Assembly: GCF_013426915.1 (NCBI RefSeq)
Contig: NZ_AP023181.1
Coordinates: 2,294,001 to 2,358,000 of the forward strand
Reading direction: 5' to 3'
Source: Paraburkholderia sp. PGU19
GTDB lineage: Bacteria > Pseudomonadota > Gammaproteobacteria > Burkholderiales > Burkholderiaceae
Length of the DNA: 64,000 nucleotides
Both the position numbers and the translations under genes were made by a program. This document shows positions 35,906-45,383 of this stretch, piece after piece. Every line of letters starts with the position of its first letter. The stretch's first letter is position 1. The notes under the pieces are model-generated. The model searched no databases. It was not told the DNA's origin and saw nothing but the letters and a program-made list of their open reading frames with translations.

Positions 35906-37411
35906 TCACCAGAAGCCAAGCATCTTCCACCAGAGGCTGCCGACCACCGCGAAGATCAGCAACTCCACCGCACACATCACAAACCCGACGCGCCACCAGG
36001 TTCCCATCGTGACATAGCCGCTACCGAAGATAATCGGCGAGGTGCCCGTCGCATAGTGGGTCAGCGTCATCATGATCGCCGAGCCGGCCGCCATCATCAG
36101 CATGAACGGCGCCACGTATTCGGGTGGTATCAGATGGACCCCGACCGTCAGGAAGGCGAGCATCATCGCACTGATGTGTGCCGTCGTGCTGGCGAACAGG
36201 TAGTGTGAAAAAACGAAGGCCAGTACCAGGATCGTGGCAGTGGCGCCCCAGCCGATGCCGCTGGCAACGATTGCGCTCTTCATGGCTTCCGAGAACCAGG
36301 TGATCACGCCTTGCTTGTTCAGTTGCTCGGCCAGCATGATCAGCGCGCCAAACCACACCAGCGTGTCCCAGGCGCTCTTCTCCGACAGCACATCGTCCCA
36401 GTCGATGGTGCCGGTGATGATCAGCAAGAACAGGCCGACGAAGGCGACCACTGTGGGGTCCAGGATGAACGACGGACCGAATACCATCGCCGGCACGTCG
36501 GCCCACAGCAGCAGTAGCAGCGCGAAGGTCCCCAACATGACCATTTCCTTCGGCGACATGGGGCCCATCTTCGCCAGTTCGGCGCGGGCATACGATACCG
36601 CATTGGGTGTGGCATGGAGTTGCGGCGGCGCCAGTACGTAGATCACAAGTGGCATGACCAGCATGCAAAGCAGGCCGGGCAGCATCATGCACAGCGCCCA
36701 GCTCGTCCAGGTCAGATGCAGGCTCTGATTGGTCGCCTTGGCGATGTAGTCCACCACCAGCGGATTGGGCGCGGTGGCGGTTAAAAACATCGCCGAGGTG
36801 ATCGGGTTGGCGTGATAGTTGACCATCGCCAGGTAGGCGCCGACCTTGCCCTCGGTGCCTTTGGCGGGATCCGAGTCGAAAGCGTTGGCGATCGACTTCA
36901 TGATCGGATGCACGATGCCGCCGCCGCGCGCGGTATTGCTCGGTGTGAACGGCGCCAGCACCAGTTCACAGACGGCCAGACCATAGCCGATGCCTACCGT
37001 GCGCTTGCCGATCAGTGAGATGAATATCAGGCCGATGCGACTGCCCAGCCCGGTCTTCTTCAGCCCGCGGGAGATCAGGATGGCCACCACGATCAACCAG
37101 ATCAGCGGACTGTCGAAGGCGGTCAGCGCATCGGCGATCGCCCCCTTGGACGAGGTCGAGGTCACCTGTGACAGCGAGAGGACTACGATTGCCATCACCG
37201 CCATGACCCCGATCGGCATGACCTTCAAAATAATCGCAACGATTGTTGTCAGAAATATAGCAACGAGACCCCAAGCCTTGGGCTTCAGCCCCTCGGGCAC
37301 AGGTAGCAGCAGCAGGGTTACCAGCACGGCCGTTGTGATCAGCGCGGGACCAAGTCGGAACGGGACAACGCTGTTGAAGTAGCGGAACGTCGCTTTTAGT
37401 CTTGTGAGCAT
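35906..37411 (-). CDS. DASS/SLC13-family dicarboxylate transporter
   Basis: The 501-residue inner-membrane protein has about 12 hydrophobic segments. Features of DASS anion symporters (CitT/TtdT/SdcS-like) include LAPFTPSNTARGGGIVHPIM, NPITSAMFLTATAPNPLV and HYATGTSPIIFGSGYV. It likely exchanges or imports C4-dicarboxylates, citrate or tartrate. The ATG at 37411 has GAAGGA at good spacing; the frame is open to 37759, but those residues are not membrane-like. It is divergent from the DEAD-box helicase gene. Confidence 0.88.
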   Translation of the reverse strand: MLTRLKATFRYFNSVVPFRLGPALITTAVLVTLLLLPVPEGLKPKAWGLVAIFLTTIVAIILKVMPIGVMAVMAIVVLSLSQVTSTSSKGAIADALTAFDSPLIWLIVVAILISRGLKKTGLGSRIGLIFISLIGKRTVGIGYGLAVCELVLAPFTPSNTARGGGIVHPIMKSIANAFDSDPAKGTEGKVGAYLAMVNYHANPITSAMFLTATAPNPLVVDYIAKATNQSLHLTWTSWALCMMLPGLLCMLVMPLVIYVLAPPQLHATPNAVSYARAELAKMGPMSPKEMVMLGTFALLLLLWADVPAMVFGPSFILDPTVVAFVGLFLLIITGTIDWDDVLSEKSAWDTLVWFGALIMLAEQLNKQGVITWFSEAMKSAIVASGIGWGATATILVLAFVFSHYLFASTTAHISAMMLAFLTVGVHLIPPEYVAPFMLMMAAGSAIMMTLTHYATGTSPIIFGSGYVTMGTWWRVGFVMCAVELLIFAVVGSLWWKMLGFW

Positions 37412-37979
37412 TCTGCGATCCTTCCCGAAATAGTTGGCCGCGTCCGCTGGAACATAGTTCAGAGAGGTCCGTTTGGCAATGGGCAGCTTGCCTCTCTCCC
37501 GCACTTTCAGGAAGGCGCAGACGCTGATCTGTCGTGACCTACACGCCGCAGGCATACTGTTCAATGGATGCCGGAAGGCAACGCAATGCGTATAGCAATG
37601 GGTTGCATCAATGTGATGGACGTTTCCTTTGCGCGAATGCGACTGTCGGCAATGGGTCAGCTGCCTCCTGCATCGGGCAGTACCCGGCCAATCGATGACG
37701 CGCTCGTTGTCGACAGCGACGGCCGTTGTACCCGGGAGCAGCCATTGGAGTGACCTCACGATGAACGACGGAAATGGTCCGGATAAGACGCATTCGTCAC
37801 ACGCTCGATTCCGACCGCCATCCGGAGAATCGGTGTCTCGTAGGACAGCTTGCCGGCGCGGCGCCCGGCGCCACTACGTTTTTCAGTGACGATCAACGTC
37901 GATCTTTTTGACCATCGAGCTTGCGCGGTCCAATCAGCGCGGTAACCGCTAGAATTGCGGTTTTAGCCGGAATACGCCC
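37412..37979. other. Intergenic region
   Basis: About 570 bases between the divergent DASS transporter and helicase genes. It should contain both promoters. Short open frames here lack ribosome-binding sites. No RNA gene recognised. Confidence 0.4.
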
Positions 37980-39425
37980 ATGTCTTTTGCCTCGCTTGGC
38001 CTGATCGCTCCCTTGCTGCGTAATGTGCAGGACCTCAATTACCAGACACCTACGCCGGTGCAGGTCAAGGCGATTCCTGTTGTGCTCAGTGGCAAGGACG
38101 TCATGGCTGCGGCACAGACGGGCACTGGCAAAACGGCGGGCTTTGCGTTGCCGCTGTTGCAACGGCTGGTGCAACATGGCCCGCCCGTGTGCAGCAATCG
38201 CGCGCGTGTTCTGGTGCTGGTGCCCACGCGTGAACTGGCCGAACAAGTCCTGCAAAGCTTTATCGCTTACGGCAAAGGCCTCGACTTACGATTTCTGGCC
38301 GCCTACGGCGGTGTGAGTATCAACCCGCAGATGATGAAGTTGCGCAAAGGCGTACATGTACTCGTTGCCACGCCGGGCCGTTTGCTCGATCTCAATCGCC
38401 AGAACGCAGTGCAGTTTGATCAAGTACAAACGCTGGTGCTGGATGAAGCCGACCGCATGCTGGATCTGGGCTTTGCGCGCGAACTCAACGCCGTCTTTGC
38501 TGCCTTGCCCGCTCAGCGCCAGACCCTGCTGTTCTCTGCCACGTTCACCGATGATATTCGCGCTATGGCCGCGAGCATTCTGCGTGGCCCGGTCAATATC
38601 AGCGTCAGCCCGCCCAATGCCACGGCCAGCAAGATCAGGCAGTGGGTGGTGCCGGTGGATAAAAAGAACAAGCCTGACCTCTTCATGCACCTTGTGGCTG
38701 AGAACAACTGGGAGCACGCGCTGGTGTTCGTCAAAACCCGCAATGGCGTGGATTACCTGGCGGCCATGCTGGATGAAGCGGGATACGCGGTCGACACCAT
38801 TCACGGCGACAAGCCGCAACCCGCGCGCCTGCGTGCGCTGGAGCGCTTCAAGACGCGCGAAGTACAGATGCTGGTCGCCACCGATGTGGCTGCGCGCGGG
38901 CTGGATATCGACGATCTGCCGCTGGTGATCAACGTTGATTTGCCGATCGTGGCGCAAGACTATGTGCACCGTATTGGCCGTACCGGCCGCGCGGGCGCCA
39001 GCGGCGTGGCGGTGTCTCTTGTGTGTGCCGATGAAGCGCCGCAACTGGCCGCGATTGAAGCGCTGATCCGGCAAACGCTGCCCCGTGAAGAAGAGCCGGG
39101 TTTTGAAGCCGAACACCGCGTGCCGCAAACCAGCGCGACGGGCCAGATCATCAAGAAACCCAAAAAGCCTAAGAAACCCAAAGTGCCGCAAGCTGCGCCG
39201 GGCGCCATGCCGGTGCTCAGCAACAAACCGCGCCCGCAAAGTGGCGAAAACAAACGCAAGCCTGCGGCGCAGCGCGCTGTGGCCACGAGTAAAGGCACAG
39301 GCCTGTCCAGCGGTAACCCATTCAGCGTGCAAAAGCCACGCAGCAAACCCGCCAGCAAGCCAGCTACGGGTTCACATAAGCCGGCTGGCAAACCCACTGG
39401 TGGCCGTGGCAAACGCCAACCCTGA
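37980..39425 (+). CDS. DEAD-box ATP-dependent RNA helicase (RhlE-like)
   Basis: The 481-residue protein carries the full DEAD-box set: Q-motif (YQTPTPVQ), motif I AQTGTGKT, PTRELAEQ, TPGR, DEAD in VLDEADRMLD, SAT in FSATF, and HRIGRTGRAG. The C-terminal ~115 residues are a basic, proline/lysine-rich tail (KKPKKPKKPK repeats) as in RhlE-type helicases, probably for RNA binding. It likely remodels RNA structure in ribosome biogenesis or RNA decay. No strong Shine-Dalgarno precedes the ATG. Confidence 0.92.
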   Translation: MSFASLGLIAPLLRNVQDLNYQTPTPVQVKAIPVVLSGKDVMAAAQTGTGKTAGFALPLLQRLVQHGPPVCSNRARVLVLVPTRELAEQVLQSFIAYGKGLDLRFLAAYGGVSINPQMMKLRKGVHVLVATPGRLLDLNRQNAVQFDQVQTLVLDEADRMLDLGFARELNAVFAALPAQRQTLLFSATFTDDIRAMAASILRGPVNISVSPPNATASKIRQWVVPVDKKNKPDLFMHLVAENNWEHALVFVKTRNGVDYLAAMLDEAGYAVDTIHGDKPQPARLRALERFKTREVQMLVATDVAARGLDIDDLPLVINVDLPIVAQDYVHRIGRTGRAGASGVAVSLVCADEAPQLAAIEALIRQTLPREEEPGFEAEHRVPQTSATGQIIKKPKKPKKPKVPQAAPGAMPVLSNKPRPQSGENKRKPAAQRAVATSKGTGLSSGNPFSVQKPRSKPASKPATGSHKPAGKPTGGRGKRQP

Positions 39426-39852
39426 TCCTTGCGGATGAGTAACGCAGCCCTCTGTAACCGGCGGGCGGTTTGCGGCCCGCTGACAGGCGGCGCGGCTTCG
39501 GCCAAGAACGAATGGCGCAATATAGGCGAGTCTCCAACGCGTACCGAGTCGCACATCGCCGCAGCACCGGAGACGCAAACCGCACAATCAACCCGTGGGC
39601 GCCAACCCTCTGACGCCAGCACGGTCGAAACCTGTTCGACCGGCGCGGGCATGCTTCAGCAAATCTTCAGCGCGTCAGACTATAACGGTTGATGCGAACT
39701 GTATTACCTGCCGCGATTCTTCCGGAATTTTTTCGAGGTTGCTGAATAGCAATACACGGTCACTGGTGCTGACCTTCGTCCGGCCAATAGTGATGCCGTG
39801 AACCGCGCCAGCAAACGATCACTGCTTGCGACACCTCGAACCAGGGGGCGCC
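39426..39852. other. Intergenic region
   Basis: About 430 bases. A GCGGGC/GCCCGC hairpin at about 39463-39482 follows the helicase stop without a T-run and could be a weak terminator. No gene recognised. Confidence 0.4.
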
Positions 39853-40509
39853 ATGAACGAGAATGCAACGACTCGGTTCCGTCTGGACGAATGGAGTGAG
39901 CTACTGCTGCTGGCGATGAAGACGAGTCTGTCGGTAGCCCACGAACTGGGCTTGCTACCGGACGCTGTGCTCGACTGTGCGGCGAGGCATCTGCAATTCC
40001 ATGATTTCGAATGTTTCGCATCGGCGATGCTGGGGGCTTCGCGAGCACAAACTTGCTGTCATGGACGACGTGATTGCATCACCGCAATCGAAGTCGCGTA
40101 CATCAAAACGGTCGCGGCATGCATTGACAGCAACAGGAGTGTGCTGGCTTGCATGCCTGCAATGTGTGCCTCCGACGTTCCGTATCAAGTCGATGCGCCT
40201 GCTCAGGCATACGAACGGGTGAGCGCGGCCGTTCAGACGTTGAAATATGACGTTCAGAGCACGTTTTCGCTAAGTGGCGGATTGACCGATGCGTCTGTGG
40301 AAGAGGCTTCGGGACTTGCAAGGGCACTTGCGGCGATTACGCCAGCGGACAGCGACGTCAAGGCCTACGAGCGTGCGCTGACCGCAGTGTTGCATGTGCG
40401 ATTCGCGATGGAGGACCAGGCTGTTCGTGACGACGCCGAGCACCATCAAAGCGGCGTCGGGCATCTGGAATCCATGCATCTGCCGTCTGCGTCAGGCACG
40501 CGGATATAG
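39853..40509 (+). CDS. Hypothetical protein
   Basis: A 218-residue protein with no family I recognise. GGGGG lies upstream of the ATG at 39853. It contains six cysteines (for example ECFAS, QTCCHG, RDCITA, ACMPAMCASD) in the first ~120 residues, which might coordinate metal. The rest looks alpha-helical with regular hydrophobic spacing. No signal peptide or membrane segment. The next ~860 bases are AT-rich and non-coding. Confidence 0.55.
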   Translation: MNENATTRFRLDEWSELLLLAMKTSLSVAHELGLLPDAVLDCAARHLQFHDFECFASAMLGASRAQTCCHGRRDCITAIEVAYIKTVAACIDSNRSVLACMPAMCASDVPYQVDAPAQAYERVSAAVQTLKYDVQSTFSLSGGLTDASVEEASGLARALAAITPADSDVKAYERALTAVLHVRFAMEDQAVRDDAEHHQSGVGHLESMHLPSASGTRI

Positions 40510-41371
40510 CGACAACGCAATACTGTCAGGCTGCACAGGTGATTGATCCTTCGCCTTCAGCCTGGCGTTGCGGCGTTCAACTTCGGAAGCCTTTACTTGG
40601 CAAGCTATGCAAAGGCCATTACCCGAGTGTATTCCCTAAAACCTTAGATTAAGCTTAAGAAGATATACTTTTTCGAACATTTTAATGTTTGATCTTATTT
40701 TTCAATCTGGAATTGAATCATTCATTAATTTCATTAAATTCGAAATGTTCCGTTTTGACGTCTGATCGTTTCAGCGAATGAACGCGATGCCAGGCGTTTT
40801 CCCTTACATCATGTATTTTTCTCCGAACATTTCTCTTTTTTCACCGCTATTCTCGCTTTCCATTTCATAACCAAGGCTTACAGCGCTGACAATTCTAATT
40901 CCCGTGCCCGATCCGAAGATCGACGCACCGCAGATCCTTGTGCCTTGCCGCATTTGTTCCTCCACGTCTTCACGATCAAGCACGACGTTCTATACCCACG
41001 TCAGCGATATAAGCGAATGCGGCATTGCAGCGCGATTGGTATTTCTGGTCGATTTGTATCGCTTCTCATTGTTATTTCTGATTTTCGACGCGCGCTCAAT
41101 CTTACGAAAACATCAATCCGGGTCGATATGAATATTTCGTATTCCATACGTTCATTCAAATCTCTGAATAGAAACTATCAATTTATTTTCTGTGCATTAT
41201 TTCCGCCCATTCCTCATCCTTACCACTGGAACGAAGCACTGCATCAAGCCGCTTCGACTAAATGGATGACGTGAGCCCACGTGTGTGATGAATCATCGAG
41301 GCGCTCCAGTAGATCCCGTGCAGCACTCAAGTTTTTCCCCACCTGTTTTTGCCGCTCAAAGGAGCCGACTG
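40510..41371. other. AT-rich gene-free region
   Basis: From about 40620 to 41240 the sequence is strikingly AT-rich for this window, with T-runs and A-runs and no codon periodicity. Small frames at 40904-41131 and 40945-41274 overlap each other and have no ribosome-binding sites. It may be a remnant of transferred DNA, a silenced (H-NS-type) region or a long regulatory leader for the lipoprotein downstream. Confidence 0.5.
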
Positions 41372-42517
41372 ATGAAAAAACCTTTATTGGCCTTCCTGCT
41401 CGTTGCGACAGCCGTAATCGCCGGATGCGGCGGCTCAGACAACTCGACTCCGACTCCGGCGTCATCGACACTCGCCCCCACGCCGTCCAGGCTGCTGACG
41501 AACATTGCCGTACCCAATGCCAAGACACCCGCGTTTAGCTTCGATATCGGCTACACGGAAGCGGGCAAGTACTATCTGGCGGATCGAAATAACAAAGCCG
41601 TCGATGTCTTCGATACGAAATCGAATACGCTGATCGCGCAGATTCAAGGAAGTTTTACCGGTGCAGGCGCGAGTACGGATGCGTCCGGGCCTGACGGCAT
41701 CGTGGGTGTGACAGGAATGAATACGCTGTATGTGGGCGACGTAGATTCCGTGAAGATCGTCGATACGTCCGCGATGAAAACGGTCAAGACGATTCCAATC
41801 AGTACATCAGGCTCGCGCGTCGATGAAGGCTGCTACGATCCCGACGATCATCTCATCATGTTCGCGAGCCCTGGCGATACACCGCCGTACGTGACTTTCA
41901 TTTCGACCACGACGCAAGCCGTCGTATCGAAACTGGTCTTCACTGGCTCATCGGGACTGGAAGCTTGCACGTACGACTCATCCTCAAAGAATTTCCTGAT
42001 CAATAACGATGGAACGGCGGCCAACCCGGACGGCGAACTCGACGTCATCACCGCCGCTTCCGTCACGTCAGGTACGCCCACTGTCAGCAAGTCCTTTCCG
42101 CTCGGCAAATGTGGACCCACTGGCATTGCGCTCGGTCCTAACGGCGATGTGCTGATTGGTTGCGATCCGTCTGCGGGGAGTCCGCTGATCACGTTGATTC
42201 TCGATCGCAACACGGGTTCCCAGCTCGCATCGGTACCGTTCGGCGGAACGGACCAGGTCACCTACGATCCGACGTCGAACCGCTACTTCTTGCCAGCGCG
42301 CCATTGGGTGACGAGCGGCACGGCGGCGGCATCGGGTTTCACGCCGCAAATGGGTGTGATCGACGGGGCGACGCGCAAGCTGCTCTACACCGTCGCGGTG
42401 GGAAGCGGCGCGCACTCGGTTGCCGTCGATAGCGACCTCGGTCAGGTCTATGTGCCGTTCCAGGCAGGCGCCGGAGCGTTCCCGAATGGTGGAGTTTCGG
42501 TTTTCGCCACGAAGTAG
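41372..42517 (+). CDS. Beta-propeller lipoprotein
   Basis: The 381-residue protein has a lipoprotein signal with lipobox VIAGC, a serine/threonine/proline linker, and a body with repeated beta-propeller-like units (YYLADRNNKAVDVFDTKSN, LYVGDVDSVKIVDTSAMK, VGSGAHSVAVDSDLGQVYV). Such YVTN/NHL-like propellers often bind ligands or other proteins at the cell surface. AGGAG lies upstream of the ATG at 41372. A strong intrinsic terminator follows at 42571. Confidence 0.8.
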   Translation: MKKPLLAFLLVATAVIAGCGGSDNSTPTPASSTLAPTPSRLLTNIAVPNAKTPAFSFDIGYTEAGKYYLADRNNKAVDVFDTKSNTLIAQIQGSFTGAGASTDASGPDGIVGVTGMNTLYVGDVDSVKIVDTSAMKTVKTIPISTSGSRVDEGCYDPDDHLIMFASPGDTPPYVTFISTTTQAVVSKLVFTGSSGLEACTYDSSSKNFLINNDGTAANPDGELDVITAASVTSGTPTVSKSFPLGKCGPTGIALGPNGDVLIGCDPSAGSPLITLILDRNTGSQLASVPFGGTDQVTYDPTSNRYFLPARHWVTSGTAAASGFTPQMGVIDGATRKLLYTVAVGSGAHSVAVDSDLGQVYVPFQAGAGAFPNGGVSVFATK

Positions 42518-42570
42518 TCGGCTCATCGTATTGGTGACCTTTGCACGAGACTTCGGTCGTCGCAGTGCTC

Positions 42571-42605
42571 AGCCAGCGGACAAGACATTGTCGGCTGGCT
42601 TTTTT
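42571..42605 (+). terminator. Intrinsic terminator
   Basis: AGCCAGC-G-GACAA-GACA-TTGTC-G-GCTGGCT forms a long stem with one mismatch and is followed by six T residues. It lies 54 bases after the lipoprotein stop and is the clearest Rho-independent terminator in the window. Confidence 0.9.
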
Positions 42606-42794
42606 CACTTCACTAACAAAAAAACCATATCGATGATTGCCCCGCTTCTTCTGCGCCCGGATCGCCGATTGTGCCGGTATGTTCAAGCGTCGTCTCTCTT
42701 CGGCTCATGGCTATTGACTACCGGAGCAAAAAAGCGGAGCGTGTCTCTCTGGCATTAGGTTCGCTGTTGTCTCGATCAGACTCCCGAGGTGACC

Positions 42795-43591
42795 ATGTGG
42801 ATCTTCCGCGTCGATGAACCGCGTCTCGGGGTCATCCGTATTCGAGAATGGCGCCGCCGCGCGCGCTACACGATCAGCCTTCTCGTGCTGCTGCTCTGCG
42901 GCACCGTCACTGGGTTGGTCGCCTGGATCAGTCCAGTACCTCTTTCCCCAACAAAATGTTTACGGCCCTATGGGATGGGGTCAACCTCGTCACGACACTC
43001 GGAGCCTTCAGCGAGTTCAATCAGCCTCAAAAGACCTTCATGCTGCTGGCCATGATCGCGACACTGCTGATCGGCGGATTCGCGGTTTCGAGGCTCACGG
43101 GGATGTTGTCAGGGGACGACGTGATGGTTTATCGGGAGAACAGGGTGATGGAACACAAACTCGAACGACTCGCCAATCATGTCGTGGTCGTTGGATTCCA
43201 TTCGCTAGGAGAGTTGGTCGCAAAACGCCTGCATGAAGCGGGAGAGACCGTACTCGTCCTCGTGGGCGATCAGGATCAGGCCGACCGGGCTGCCGATAGC
43301 GGCCACATGGTCGTGCTCGGCTCGCCGAATGCGTTCGACGACGTGCTCAAGCGTGCACGCCTGGACAGCGCCAAGGCCATGGTCGTGACGACACCCGACA
43401 GCAACAACAATCTCGCCATCACCTTGCTGGCCCATGCGCTGAACGCTTCGCTCGCGATTGCAGTACCCAGCGAAAACCCTTTGAGACAGAGGTTGTTCGA
43501 AAGCGCGGGTGCATCCAACGTAGTCATAGCCGATGACATCATCGCCAATGCGCTGATCAGTAGGCTTACAACAGCAGTGGAGGCGACATGA
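42795..43591 (+). pseudogene. TrkA-like potassium channel/NAD-binding protein, frameshifted twice
   Basis: The intended product seems to start at 42795 (MWIFRVDEPRLGVIRIREW, a ribosome-binding GAGGTG upstream) with a membrane segment, then pass through VQYLFPQQ and MFTALWDGVNLVTTLG, then a TrkA-N-like domain (NHVVVVGFHSLGELVAKRL, VVTTPDSNNNLA). These three pieces lie in three different frames, with switches at about 42930 and 42955. A shortened protein from ATG 42956 to 43591 would keep the NAD-binding domain but lose most of the membrane part. It overlaps the SulP start (ATGA), so it was an operon partner. A sequencing error is possible. Confidence 0.75.
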
Positions 43592-45327
43592 AACCCGTAG
43601 CACCGCCGCCGTCTCATCTGCATCACATGCCTTTCCTGCAGGGGCTTCTGCCCGTCAATCCCGCGCAACTGCCGCACGACATCGTCGCCGGGATTACGCT
43701 GGCGGCACTCGGCATTCCCGAGGTGATGGGATACACGAAGATTGCCGGCACGCCCACGGTCACGGGCCTTTATACGATTTTGCTGCCGCTTGTGGCGTTC
43801 GTGGTCTTTGGTGCGTCGCGTCAACTGGTCGTCGCTGCGGACTCCGCGACAGCCGCTATTCTCGCGGGTACGCTGACGGCCGTCGCCGCGTTGGGCAGCA
43901 AGGAGTATGTCTACCTGACGAGTACTGTCGCCGTGACGGTTGCCGTGATGCTGGTGATCGCGCGCGTCTTTCGTCTGGGTTTTCTGGCCGACTTTCTTTC
44001 GCGCAGCGCGTTGATCGGTTTCCTGACGGGCGTGGGCGTCCAGGTCGCGGCAGGCGAACTGGCTGGGCTGATCGGACTCGCGAAGCAGGGACACGGCCCG
44101 TTGATGCAGATCGTGTCCGTGTTTGAGCGCGTCGCTGAGGCGAACTATCAGACTACAGTGCTTTCGATTGCCGTCCTTGTCGTGATCATCGGTTGCAAGC
44201 GTATCGCGCCGCACGCACCCGGTGCGCTGATCGCCGTGATCGGTTCCATCGTGGCAAGCGGCGTGTTCAATTTCGCCGGCCGTGGTATCGCTGTAACGGG
44301 TGAGGTGCCTGGCGGGCTCCCGTCGCTGTTCCTGCCACCGTTGCATATGGGCGAGATCAACCAGGTACTGGTGACAGCCGGCTCGTGCTTCATCGTCATC
44401 ATCGCTCAGAGCGCGGCGACAGCACGCGCGTACGCCAACCGCTACAACGAAAAGGGTGACGACAATGCAGACATCATCGGGCTCGCTGCAGCGAACGCAG
44501 CAGCGGCGTTCACGGGCACTTTCGTCGTGAACGGCAGTCCGACCAAGACCGAGATGGTCGACGATGCAGGCGGCCGCACTCAAGTCGCCCATCTGACAAC
44601 GGCCGTCATCGTGCTGCTGGTGCTGCTATTTCTCACGAGGCCGCTGAGTTTTCTGCCTGCCGCCGTATTGTCGGCCATCGTCTTCATGATCGGCGTGAAG
44701 CTGGTCGACGTGAAGGGCATGACCGAATTGTTTCGCATGCAGAAGGATGAATTCGTCGTCGCGTTGCTGACGGCGGGCGTGGTCGTGTTTGTCGATGTGA
44801 TGCACGGCATTCTCGCTGCAGTCGTGCTTTCGCTGATCGCGCATGCGAGGCATAGCTATCGCTTGCGCACACGTGTATTGACGCGCGGTCCTGCCAGCCA
44901 CTGGGTCGCGCATCATGTCGAGCCGAATCTGCTCGCGGCGCCTGGCATCGTCGTGTACCGCTTCGAAGCGGATCTGTTCTACGCGAACACCGGCCGCTTC
45001 ACGGAAGAAGTGCTGAAGCTCGTCAACGACGCGAGTGAGCCGTTGCGCTGGGTGGTGATCGACGCAACGGAGATCAACAATATCGACTACACAGCGGGCA
45101 AGAAATTGGTGCAGTTGGGTGAAGAACTGGACAAGCGTGGAGTGGGCATCGCCACGGTCGCGCTTCCGACGGGTGTGCGGCATGAACTCGACCGGTACAA
45201 GGCGCTGCGAGCGAATGGCGCGCATCGCGAGATATTCGCGACAGTGGACGCCGCCGTCGAGGCACTCCGCGATTTCTCGCCACCTGCACCAGCACCTGCA
45301 CCTTCACCGGGTGCAAAACGGAAATGA
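43588..45327 (+). CDS. SulP family inorganic anion transporter
   Basis: The 579-residue protein has the SulP core of about 11-12 membrane segments (DIVAGITLAALGIPEVMGYT, TGLYTILLPLVAFVVFG, NGSPTKTEMVDDAGGRTQVA) and a C-terminal STAS domain (about residues 440-565: IVVYRFEADLFYANTGRF, VVIDATEINNIDYT). SulP proteins import sulfate, bicarbonate or other anions. It is translationally coupled to the disrupted TrkA-like gene, which suggests linked ion homeostasis. The substrate is not determinable from sequence. Confidence 0.92.
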   Translation: MKPVAPPPSHLHHMPFLQGLLPVNPAQLPHDIVAGITLAALGIPEVMGYTKIAGTPTVTGLYTILLPLVAFVVFGASRQLVVAADSATAAILAGTLTAVAALGSKEYVYLTSTVAVTVAVMLVIARVFRLGFLADFLSRSALIGFLTGVGVQVAAGELAGLIGLAKQGHGPLMQIVSVFERVAEANYQTTVLSIAVLVVIIGCKRIAPHAPGALIAVIGSIVASGVFNFAGRGIAVTGEVPGGLPSLFLPPLHMGEINQVLVTAGSCFIVIIAQSAATARAYANRYNEKGDDNADIIGLAAANAAAAFTGTFVVNGSPTKTEMVDDAGGRTQVAHLTTAVIVLLVLLFLTRPLSFLPAAVLSAIVFMIGVKLVDVKGMTELFRMQKDEFVVALLTAGVVVFVDVMHGILAAVVLSLIAHARHSYRLRTRVLTRGPASHWVAHHVEPNLLAAPGIVVYRFEADLFYANTGRFTEEVLKLVNDASEPLRWVVIDATEINNIDYTAGKKLVQLGEELDKRGVGIATVALPTGVRHELDRYKALRANGAHREIFATVDAAVEALRDFSPPAPAPAPSPGAKRK

Positions 45328-45383
45328 AGCAAAGCCAACTGACGCATGTTCGATTCGACCTGAAGACGAAAGAGGGGTGATGT

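Noticed and set aside
40904..41274. Two overlapping short frames in the AT-rich region
   Set aside because: No codon periodicity, no start signals, translations look random.
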